DNA of 5,101 nt from contig JAFYRZ010000024.1 in assembly GCA_017546745.1 (NCBI GenBank), positions 1 through 5,101 on the forward strand. The letters run 5' to 3'. This stretch comes from Clostridia bacterium. Its GTDB lineage: Bacteria > Bacillota_A > Clostridia > Oscillospirales > CAG-272. The position numbers and the translations under genes are program-made. Each line of letters begins with the position of its first letter. Position 1 is the stretch's first letter. Of this stretch, positions 1 through 5,101 are shown one piece after another. The notes under the pieces were generated by a model. It was not told where the DNA came from, searched no databases, and worked only from the letters and a program-made list of their open reading frames with translations.

Positions 1-835
1 CGGCATCTCTCTTGATCTTCGCGCTCTTACCCTTGGGAAGCGCTCTTGGAATGTTTTCATAGAATCCGCCGCCTGTGATGTGAGAAATACCCTTAACAGC
101 AACCTTTTCAAGAAGAGCAAGAACGCTCTTTACATAAATCTTGGTGGGGGTTAGGAGGGTTTCCGCAACGCTCTTACCGCCAAGCTCAGCACGCGCGGTG
201 TAAAGGGTCGCGGGGTTGTTATCAATATCAAATACCTTACGTACGAGAGAGAAGCCGTTGGAGTGAACACCGCTTGATGCAAGCGCGATAACAACGTCGC
301 CCTCTGCCATACGCTTATTGTCGATGATCTTCTTCTTGTCAACGATACCTACCGCAAAGCCGGCAAGGTCGTAGTCCTCAAGGGGCATAAGACCGGGATG
401 CTCTGCAGTCTCGCCGCCGATGAGCGCCGCACCCGACTGAACGCAGCCCTCTGCAACACCGGAAACGATCGCGGCGATCTTCTCGGGGTAGTTCTTACCG
501 CAAGCGATATAGTCAAGGAAGAAAAGGGGCTTTGCACCACAGCAGATAATATCGTTAACGCACATAGCAACGGCGTCGATACCGATAGTATCGTGCTTAT
601 CGGTGAGGATAGCCATCTTTACCTTAGTACCGCATCCGTCGGTACCGGAAACGAGGACGGGCTCCTCCATTCCCGCGATGTTAAGACCAAAGCAACCGCC
701 AAAGCCGCCAACGTCGTCAAGGCAGCCCTCGTTCTTGGTGCGGGCGATGTGCTTTTTCATAAGCTCAACCGCCTTGTAGCCGGCAGTAATATCAACGCCT
801 GCCGCTGCGTAGCTCTCGGATTTAGAATTCTTCAC
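1..835 (-). CDS. purM: Phosphoribosylformylglycinamidine cyclo-ligase (AIR synthetase), 3' end cut by window edge
   Basis: PurM closes the imidazole ring: FGAM plus ATP gives AIR, in the cytosol, as step five of de novo purine synthesis. The first 278 residues are visible; the family is usually near 340, so about 60 C-terminal residues lie outside the window. Seen motifs: GGFGG (43-47), the nucleotide-loop GTDGCGTK (64-71), AMCVNDI (90-96), GGETAEHPG (140-148), [16 protein letters not shown] (185-200) and [13 protein letters not shown] (252-264), all close to family consensus. The start is GTG at 833-835. It is chosen because AGGGAG at 845-850 sits nine bases upstream and the protein then begins [16 protein letters not shown], which matches PurM N-termini. 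The gene starts only 15 bases after the purF stop, so translation is probably coupled and the two are co-transcribed. No catalytic motif visible here looks damaged. Identification is secure. Confidence 0.96.
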   Translation of the reverse strand, partial: MKNSKSESYAAAGVDITAGYKAVELMKKHIARTKNEGCLDDVGGFGGCFGLNIAGMEEPVLVSGTDGCGTKVKMAILTDKHDTIGIDAVAMCVNDIICCGAKPLFFLDYIACGKNYPEKIAAIVSGVAEGCVQSGAALIGGETAEHPGLMPLEDYDLAGFAVGIVDKKKIIDNKRMAEGDVVIALASSGVHSNGFSLVRKVFDIDNNPATLYTARAELGGKSVAETLLTPTKIYVKSVLALLEKVAVKGISHITGGGFYENIPRALPKGKSAKIKRDA

Positions 836-850
836 TTTCTTTTTCTCCCT

Positions 851-2260
851 TTACTTTTTATTTTCGGAAATTTTGATATCGTATTTGTTTTCGTACACCG
901 CCGGTACGTCGGTGGGATACTTACCGTCGAAGCAGGCGGTGCAATATCCGCCGCATTTTGCGCCGTCGACGATCTTGGTAACGTCCTCAAGACGGAGATA
1001 TCCGAGCGAGTCTGCACCGGTTATCTTTCTTATCTCCTCGACCGTGTGGTTGCAGGCGATAAGCGAGTCCTTGGAGTCTATATCCGTGCCGTAATAGCAG
1101 GGGTTAATGAATGCGGGAGCAGACGAGCGGAGGTGGACCTCCTTTGCTCCTGCACTCTTAAGAAGCTTAACGAGCTTAGCACAGGTAGTACCGCGAACGA
1201 TAGAGTCGTCAACGAGAATTACGCGCTTACCGTCAACCGTATCTCTTACGGGGTTAAGCTTTATTTTTACCTTATCCTCTCTGACGTCCTGTCCGGGAGC
1301 GATAAAGGTTCTGCCAATGTATTTATTCTTTATAAGTCCTATACCGTAGGGGAGCTTTGCCTCGTTGGCATAGCCGATAGCCGCGTCAAGTCCCGAGTCG
1401 GGAACGCCGACTACGATATCCGCCTCTACGGGGTGCGCCTTTGCGAGAAGCGCTCCGGCCTTACGGCGCGCCTTATGCACGGCATAGCCGCCGATAGACG
1501 AATCGGGTCTTGCAGTATAGATATACTCGAATATGCAAAGCGACTCCGGCTTCTCACCGCAGTGGTCGCGGAGCGATCTTACGCTTCCGCCCTGGAAAAC
1601 GATTATCTCGCCGGGCTCAAGCTCACGAATGAGGGTAGCACCAACCGAGTCGAGCGCACAGGTCTCGTCCGCTATAACGTACTGTCCGTCCTCGCGCTGA
1701 CCGTAGCAGACGGGGTGGAGTCCGTATCTGTCACGCGCGGCTATCATCTTCTGCGGTGACATAAGAACGAGGCAAAGTCCGCCCTCAAATCTGTTCATCG
1801 CGCGGGATACTGCGTCCTCTATCGTGGGTGCGGTAAGACGCTCCTTGGTGATGATGCAGGAGATGACCTCCGCATCAACTGTGGTATGGAAGATATGTCC
1901 CGCAAGCTCAAGCTCGCGCTTAAGCTCTGCCGCATTTGAGAGCTTTCCCGAGGTTGCGATAGCGAGCCTGCCCTTAACGTGGTTAACGACGAGGGGCTCT
2001 GCGTTTACTCTGTCCTTTGTTCCGAGCGTGCCGTATCTTACGTGGCCGAGAGCCATATTGCCCTTACCGAGCGCCGCAATAGCACCGTTGTCAAAAACGT
2101 CCTCAACGAGCCCCGAGTCCTTGTGTACCGAGAAAACTCCGTCGTCGTTTACGACTATACCTGCGCTCTCCTGTCCTCTGTGCTGAAGAGCGAAGAGGCC
2201 GTAATAAACGCTTGAGGCAACGTTACATTTATCGTTGCCGATAATACCGAATACTGCCAT
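851..2260 (-). CDS. purF: Amidophosphoribosyltransferase (PurF) with apparently inactive glutaminase domain
   Basis: PurF makes 5-phosphoribosylamine from PRPP and glutamine, the committed purine step. This copy has 469 residues, near normal length. The N-terminal Ntn-type glutaminase fold is recognisable: LQHRGQESAG (25-34), GHVRYGT (72-78), Asp129 in TTVDAE. However, the protein begins MAVFGIIG where the family has CGVFGI, so the nucleophilic cysteine position holds the initiator Met. The oxyanion asparagine of HNGNL is Ser104 (TSGKL), and RDPxGxRPL is degenerate (176-183). The C-terminal phosphoribosyltransferase half is intact: GVPDSG (285-290), IKNKYIGRTF (310-319), PRPP loop VILVDDSIVRGTT (347-359). 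Fe-S ligands of the Bacillus type are all present at C242, C388, C440 and C443. The ATG start is firm: AAAGGAG lies eight bases upstream, and the frame upstream lacks a Cys-containing start and soon meets a stop. It lies between purE and purM. Function as ammonia-dependent PurF is inference. Confidence 0.93.
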   Translation of the reverse strand: MAVFGIIGNDKCNVASSVYYGLFALQHRGQESAGIVVNDDGVFSVHKDSGLVEDVFDNGAIAALGKGNMALGHVRYGTLGTKDRVNAEPLVVNHVKGRLAIATSGKLSNAAELKRELELAGHIFHTTVDAEVISCIITKERLTAPTIEDAVSRAMNRFEGGLCLVLMSPQKMIAARDRYGLHPVCYGQREDGQYVIADETCALDSVGATLIRELEPGEIIVFQGGSVRSLRDHCGEKPESLCIFEYIYTARPDSSIGGYAVHKARRKAGALLAKAHPVEADIVVGVPDSGLDAAIGYANEAKLPYGIGLIKNKYIGRTFIAPGQDVREDKVKIKLNPVRDTVDGKRVILVDDSIVRGTTCAKLVKLLKSAGAKEVHLRSSAPAFINPCYYGTDIDSKDSLIACNHTVEEIRKITGADSLGYLRLEDVTKIVDGAKCGGYCTACFDGKYPTDVPAVYENKYDIKISENKK

Positions 2261-2268
2261 ATATAAAA

Positions 2269-2275
2269 CTCCTTT
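2269..2275 (-). promoter_or_regulatory. Ribosome binding site fixing the purF start
   Basis: The minus strand reads AAAGGAG here, eight bases before the ATG at 2258-2260. This matters because it settles that PurF has no N-terminal propeptide and no upstream cysteine. Codons just upstream in the same frame encode no Met-Cys start, and a TAA occurs in frame further up, at about 2300. Confidence 0.88.
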
Positions 2276-2309
2276 TACTGCCGGCCGGTTACACAGCCGT
2301 TAGCCACAC

Positions 2310-2804
2310 TTACGCGTTATATTTTTCCTCAACTGCGCGGTTTTTCTCAAGAACCTTATCGTAGCCGCTCGCTCTTGTCGCAACGAGCTTCTCCGCAAGG
2401 GTATCGTCGGAGAGCGCAAGGATCTCGGCCGCGAGGTGCGCCGCGTTTGCCGCACCGTCGATAGCAACGGTGGCAACCGGAATGCCCGAGGGCATCTGTA
2501 CGGTAGCAAGAAGCGCGTCAAAGCCGCCGGTGTTCTTGCAGGAGATCGGAATACCGATAACGGGGAGGGTGGTGTTTGCCGCAACCGCACCCGCAAGGTG
2601 CGCCGCCATGCCTGCGGCAGCGATTATCACACCAAATCCGTTATCCTTTGCAGAGCTTACGAACTCTGCCGCCTCCTTCGGCGTTCTGTGTGCGGAATAA
2701 ACGTGGACCTCAAAGGGAATTCCGTATTCCTTAAGGACTGCAATACCCTTTTCAACGATAGGAAGATCGCTGTCACTTCCCATAAGAACGGCAACTTTTT
2801 TCAT
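2310..2804 (-). CDS. purE: N5-carboxyaminoimidazole ribonucleotide mutase, class I PurE
   Basis: PurE class I converts N5-CAIR (made by PurK) to CAIR in de novo purine synthesis. It is a small cytosolic flavodoxin-like protein that forms octamers in characterised relatives. The 164-residue length fits. Visible motifs: GSDSDLP (9-15) for phosphate binding, SAHRTP (37-42) with the catalytic-type His39, [10 protein letters not shown] (63-72) where most class I enzymes have AGGAAHLPG, PVIGIPI (81-87), and [15 protein letters not shown] (102-116). The AAHL signature supports class I, though the Gly-to-Met and Pro-to-Ala changes in that loop are slightly unusual. The start is ATG at 2802-2804 with GGAG five bases upstream. 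An in-frame ATG at 2868-2870 would add 22 residues not seen in PurE and lies almost at the predicted transcription start. First gene of the operon; 49 bases separate it from purF. No purK or purC is in this window. Confidence 0.95.
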   Translation of the reverse strand: MKKVAVLMGSDSDLPIVEKGIAVLKEYGIPFEVHVYSAHRTPKEAAEFVSSAKDNGFGVIIAAAGMAAHLAGAVAANTTLPVIGIPISCKNTGGFDALLATVQMPSGIPVATVAIDGAANAAHLAAEILALSDDTLAEKLVATRASGYDKVLEKNRAVEEKYNA

Positions 2805-2818
2805 ATTAACTCCAATCC

Positions 2819-2832
2819 GCCGCGAGCGCGGC
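2819..2832 (-). repeat. Short GC hairpin in the purE leader
   Basis: A perfect inverted repeat (GCCGCG / CGCGGC, effectively a five-base-pair stem with a four-base loop) sits five bases upstream of the GGAG ribosome binding site of purE. It is the only GC-rich stretch in an otherwise AT-rich leader. It could shield or expose the ribosome binding site, but with such a short stem that is only a possibility. No T-run follows it, so it is not a terminator. Confidence 0.5.
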
Positions 2833-2854
2833 AAACAAAATATATTTAACGTGC

Positions 2855-2866
2855 GAAAATATTTTC
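2855..2866. repeat. Perfect 12-base palindrome GAAAATATTTTC just downstream of the pur promoter
   Basis: GAAAATATTTTC reads the same on both strands and lies about 10 to 21 bases inside the predicted purE transcript. That position would suit a repressor operator, but AT-rich palindromes arise by chance and it does not match the Firmicute PurR box (CCGAAC core). Recorded as a possible operator with low certainty. Confidence 0.3.
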
Positions 2867-2882
2867 CCATATTAACTATTAT

Positions 2883-2911
2883 ATTTTAACATATTGATAA
2901 ATATTTGTCAA
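2883..2911 (-). promoter_or_regulatory. Sigma-A promoter of the purE-purF-purM operon
   Basis: On the minus strand a perfect -35 TTGACA (2906-2911) is followed by a 17-base spacer and a -10 TAAAAT (2883-2888), five of six matches to TATAAT. A perfect TATAAT overlaps at 2878-2883 but would leave a 22-base spacer. Predicted transcription start is near 2876, giving a leader of about 72 bases before purE. No purine riboswitch core is recognisable in that leader. Confidence 0.85.
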
Positions 2912-2977
2912 TAGCGCTTCGGCTTTTGGTAGAAAAAAGAAAGGGGGTTATTGAGGATTTTTTTGGCATTATTCAAC

Positions 2978-3040
2978 AAAAAAAGAAGAAAACCGCACCG
3001 CCGCCGAAAATCCTTGGCGAAAGCTCTGCTTTCTTCTTTT
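2978..3040 (-). terminator. Probable intrinsic terminator after the GH39-like gene
   Basis: Fourteen bases past the stop of the GH39-like gene the minus strand carries AAAAGAAGAAAGC (3028-3040), which can pair with the GGTTTTCTTCTTTT tract at 2981-2994 to form 13 pairs including one wobble. It ends in a T-run at 2978-2984. The enclosed loop is long and contains a CGCC/GGCG inner pairing. The stem is mostly A-T, so strength is uncertain. A smaller hairpin, GAAAGC/GCTTTC at 3019-3033, shares one arm and would compete with it. Confidence 0.55.
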
Positions 3041-3053
3041 AAATATTCGTTTA

Positions 3054-4394
3054 TCACTCGTCGAACGAAAGGAAATATATCGCGTCCTTATCCGCTCTGA
3101 AGGCTACCGTATTATCACCAACCGGAAGCGTAGCACCAACCGAGCTAACTGCGTGCGTGCCGTCGCGCGAGGCTATCCTGCGAATACGGCAGGAGGTGGC
3201 AGAAGTGCCGGAAAGCTTTACCTCAAGGTTACCCGAATACTGACGGGTAACGATCATAAGGGCGTGGCGCTCTCCGCTCGTTGCCGCGAGGGTGTATATT
3301 TCCGAGCGAGAGTCACCGACAGTCTCCGCGGAATATCCGAGCTTATAAAGCTCGCCGTACATAAGCAGGGTGTGATAGACCGGGCAATTCTCTGCCGCGC
3401 CTCCGGTAAGAAAGGTCCTTCCGTACGAAAGAGAGGACGGTGCATCTGCAAGCACGGCAAGATCAACGTCACACCTGGTAAGCGAGATAATATCCGAGGC
3501 AAGCTCTGCCGCGTAGGATGGCTTATCCGTTATATCCTCAACGAGGTAGGCGTGCGTGTTATAGCCGACGAGGTAGGACTTTGCCCTTTTGTGACCGCAT
3601 TCCTCAAGGGTGGACCTTGCATACCTTGCGTGAAGAGCAAGCTCCTCCGGAGTGGTGGGATAGCAGTACCACGTAAGAAAATCGAGGGGAGCTTTGGTAT
3701 CGGGCGCTGAGATATAGCGAAGGAATGCGCGAAGATAAGGAACGAAAGTCTTTTGCTCCTCGGTTGCATTAAGGCGGTTAAAGGAATAGAAGCCGCCTGA
3801 GCCGTAGCCGCCGACCTTTATTCTCGGAAATCTTTCCTTAAGTCTGTTTGCTACGACGCGATAAAGCTCAAAGAACTCCTCCGGCTTTCCCTCAAAAACG
3901 CGAGGATCGTCAGCGCCGCCGAATATTTCGAACTGCTTAAGATTCATTTTATAGCCGTCAGCGAAGCCCTCGTTATAGTGCATAACGATATGCTCGCAAA
4001 CGCATGCCCATTTTTCATAGTCGGCGGGCGCTTTGGCATAGAGCTTTTTGGGAAAGGGGTCTGTCGACTCGCCAAGGCGGAAAATAACGTCGGCACCAGT
4101 TTCGCGTATTGCCCTGACGTAGGCGTCGGTAGGAGCGAAATTATAGCTCTCGGGATCCTCGGGGTCTTTGGAAAAATCCGGAAAAATACAGTGTATATCA
4201 ACGAACTGATTAGAGCCATAGGGGTACTCAACGTCGTTAAGACGAACGAGGGGTATGCCTATCTCACAAAACTCGCGCGTTGCATCGTGCGAGAGGGTAA
4301 CGCCGCAGGTGCGTGCGCCCTGAGATACTGCGTGATAAGGCTTTAGTTTTCCGCATTTTTTACTGAAATCTACGCTTATACGTCTTGCGTTCAA
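3054..4394 (-). CDS. GH39-like glycoside hydrolase homologue lacking both expected catalytic glutamates
   Basis: The 446-residue protein resembles clostridial GH39-family (beta-xylosidase-like) proteins: N-terminal VDFSKKCGKLKPYHAV (8-23), IGIPLVRLNDVEYPYGS (45-61), VDIHCIFPDF (65-74), FRLGES (105-110), CEHIVMHYNEGFADG (133-147), FFELYRVVANRLKERFP (174-190), KVGGYGSGGFY (193-203) and a beta-rich C-terminus from about 365. In active relatives the acid/base sits in EIWNEPD; here residues 156-162 read EIFGGAD, with Gly160 in place of Glu. The nucleophile segment, normally like TE[FYW]N, reads LVGYN with Gly277. No signal peptide or membrane segment is visible, so it should be cytosolic. TTG at 4392-4394 is chosen as start because AAAGGAGGA lies six bases upstream, while the in-frame GTG at 4437-4439 overlaps the -10 box. 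It is a monocistronic unit with its own promoter and likely terminator. Fold assignment is good; function (binding, non-hydrolytic or altered catalysis) is unknown. Confidence 0.8.
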   Translation of the reverse strand: MNARRISVDFSKKCGKLKPYHAVSQGARTCGVTLSHDATREFCEIGIPLVRLNDVEYPYGSNQFVDIHCIFPDFSKDPEDPESYNFAPTDAYVRAIRETGADVIFRLGESTDPFPKKLYAKAPADYEKWACVCEHIVMHYNEGFADGYKMNLKQFEIFGGADDPRVFEGKPEEFFELYRVVANRLKERFPRIKVGGYGSGGFYSFNRLNATEEQKTFVPYLRAFLRYISAPDTKAPLDFLTWYCYPTTPEELALHARYARSTLEECGHKRAKSYLVGYNTHAYLVEDITDKPSYAAELASDIISLTRCDVDLAVLADAPSSLSYGRTFLTGGAAENCPVYHTLLMYGELYKLGYSAETVGDSRSEIYTLAATSGERHALMIVTRQYSGNLEVKLSGTSATSCRIRRIASRDGTHAVSSVGATLPVGDNTVAFRADKDAIYFLSFDE

Positions 4395-4400
4395 CCCAGC

Positions 4401-4409
4401 TCCTCCTTT
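4401..4409 (-). promoter_or_regulatory. Strong ribosome binding site fixing the TTG start of the GH39-like gene
   Basis: AAAGGAGGA on the minus strand is a near-perfect Shine-Dalgarno sequence. It is six bases from TTG (4392-4394) and has no ATG or GTG at a suitable distance. The upstream GTG in the same frame has no such site. It therefore supports the rare TTG initiation codon. Confidence 0.85.
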
Positions 4410-4429
4410 CCTTAACAATCGTTTCTTAT

Positions 4430-4458
4430 ATTTTATCACACGCCTAAAAAAATGTCAA
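4430..4458 (-). promoter_or_regulatory. Extended -10 sigma-A promoter of the GH39-like gene
   Basis: The minus strand shows TTGACA (4453-4458), a 17-base spacer starting with seven T's, and TGATAAAAT, that is, an extended -10 (TGn) plus TAAAAT (4430-4435). Predicted start of transcription is near 4423, about 28 bases before the TTG start codon. The -35 box, the spacing and the TAAAATATAA stretch match those of the purE promoter. Confidence 0.85.
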
Positions 4459-4535
4459 CAGCAAATGGGAAAAGACGAGAAAACAAGAATTATGGATAAA
4501 GTGCTAGAAAAGATGTCGACTCTTAACGTCAAAAG

Positions 4536-4566
4536 AAAAAGCGGCAAAAAGAATTTGCCGCTTTTT
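4536..4566 (-). terminator. Strong, symmetric Rho-independent terminator after mntP
   Basis: AAAAAGCGGCAAA (4536-4548) and its exact complement (4554-4566) form a 13-base-pair stem with a five-base loop. T-runs are present on both strands, so it could stop transcription in either direction. Nothing convincing is transcribed rightwards, so its main role is ending the mntP transcript, whose stop codon is 75 bases upstream, and insulating the next promoter. Confidence 0.92.
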
Positions 4567-4641
4567 GTAAACTACAATTGACATTATGCACGCTTATGAG
4601 AGATTTTTGTTTCGGCGCATCAAGCACCGGCTATCGTACAG

Positions 4642-5101
4642 TTACGCGAGAATTCCGGTCAAGAATATCTCGACACCGATAGCGATAAGGATAATTCCGC
4701 CGAAAATAGACGCCTTGCCCGCGATCTTAGTGCCGAACCTTTTTCCGATATAAACACCGCAAAAGCATAGTGCAAAGGTTACCGCCGCGATAACAAGACA
4801 GCAAACGAGCGCCTCACGCGCGCGGTAATCCGAGATGGTGAAGCCGACAGAAAGCGCGTCTATGGAGGTGGCAATTCCCTGCACGAAAAGAGCCGCCAAG
4901 CCAACGGGCGCGCCCTCATCCTCGCCATCCTTATGCTTTATTCCGTCAAGGAGCATTTTGCCGCCGATAAAGGAAAGCAGCAAAAGTGCGATCCAAGGAA
5001 TAAATTTCTGAAAGGCTACGAAATAGGTAGCAACGGTATGAACGAGAAGCCAGCCGATAAGCGGCATTGCAAACTGGCAAAAGCTGAATATCCCGGCAAC
5101 G
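4642..5101 (-). CDS. mntP: Manganese efflux pump MntP (5' end cut by window edge)
   Basis: MntP is a small inner-membrane exporter that lowers toxic cytosolic Mn(II). The window shows 152 residues and the stop; the family is usually about 185-190, so some 35 N-terminal residues, including the first conserved Asp segment, are outside. The visible start is VAGIFSFCQFAMPLIGWLL, matching the family's FGxFQAxMPLxGW region. The Met at visible residue 12 is therefore internal and not the start. FIGGKMLLDGIK (44-55) and the second-repeat motif GIATSIDALSVGF (75-87), with the conserved acidic Asp81, are intact. About five hydrophobic segments can be seen, split by a short charged loop (KHKDGEDEG, 55-63). 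It is followed by the terminator at 4536-4566. Regulation by a Mn riboswitch (yybP-ykoY) is common for this family, but the upstream region is not in the window. Confidence 0.93.
   Translation of the reverse strand, partial: VAGIFSFCQFAMPLIGWLLVHTVATYFVAFQKFIPWIALLLLSFIGGKMLLDGIKHKDGEDEGAPVGLAALFVQGIATSIDALSVGFTISDYRAREALVCCLVIAAVTFALCFCGVYIGKRFGTKIAGKASIFGGIILIAIGVEIFLTGILA

Noticed and set aside
398..1759. A 453-codon open frame on the plus strand, antisense to purF and purM
   Set aside because: It lies wholly opposite two well-conserved genes, has no recognisable domain or ribosome binding site, and is explained by codon bias leaving few antisense stops. Other plus-strand frames (for example 2436-2849, 3153-3710, 3978-4346) are rejected for the same reason.
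2310..2870. Longer purE starting at ATG 2868-2870
   Set aside because: The 22-residue extension is unlike PurE, has no ribosome binding site and begins almost at the predicted transcription start; ATG 2802-2804 has GGAG at a proper distance.
2805..2876. Purine riboswitch in the purE leader
   Set aside because: The leader is only about 72 bases, AT-rich, and shows none of the conserved loops or the three-way junction pattern of the purine aptamer.
2913..2925. Possible PurR box (AAAGCCGAAGCGC on the minus strand) just upstream of the purE -35
   Set aside because: It only partly matches the CCGAAC-type half-site, and no inverted partner is found at the expected distance.
4465..4581. A 38-codon plus-strand frame (MGKDEKTRIMDKVLEK...) in the gap between the GH39-like gene and mntP
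   Set aside because: It has no Shine-Dalgarno sequence, no promoter in a suitable place, and it reads straight through both arms of the terminator hairpin at 4536-4566.
4578..4610. Plus-strand TTGACA that could start a rightward promoter
   Set aside because: No acceptable -10 box lies 16-18 bases downstream and no plus-strand gene follows.
4642..5067. mntP as a complete 141-residue gene starting at the ATG 5065-5067
   Set aside because: The frame stays open to the window edge and the residues before this Met match the conserved FxxFQxxMPLxGW segment, so the Met is internal.

Overview
The window suggests a Gram-positive anaerobe of the class Clostridia, perhaps an Oscillospirales-like gut lineage. 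This is inferred from a Bacillus-type PurF with four Fe-S cysteines, strong AGGAGG-type ribosome binding sites, sigma-A promoters in AT-rich gaps, and a cytosolic GH39-like protein of a kind I recall from gut Clostridia. All recognisable genes lie on the minus strand, so transcription runs from high to low coordinates. No mobile element, rRNA, tRNA or CRISPR array is visible.

Layout from upstream (right) to downstream (left): (1) 4642-5101 is mntP, a manganese efflux pump whose N-terminus is cut off by the window edge. It ends before a strong symmetric terminator at 4536-4566. (2) 3054-4394 is a stand-alone gene with its own extended -10 promoter and a TTG start. It encodes a GH39-like glycoside hydrolase fold in which both expected catalytic glutamates appear to be glycine. 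A long A/T-rich hairpin follows it. (3) A clear promoter at 2883-2911 drives a de novo purine operon, purE - purF - purM, whose last gene runs off the left edge. The purF-purM gap is 15 bases and holds the purM ribosome binding site. purC, often found between purE and purF, is absent here.

Together PurF, PurM and PurE cover the first committed step (PRPP to phosphoribosylamine), AIR ring closure, and AIR carboxylation chemistry. The most notable point is that PurF keeps an intact phosphoribosyltransferase half and its Fe-S ligands but lacks the catalytic N-terminal cysteine and the oxyanion-hole asparagine of the glutaminase half. It looks like a glutaminase-dead PurF, possibly working with free ammonia or with another glutaminase. 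The neighbouring GH39-like protein is a second apparent pseudoenzyme. Neither gene shows frameshifts or stops, so both look maintained as proteins.
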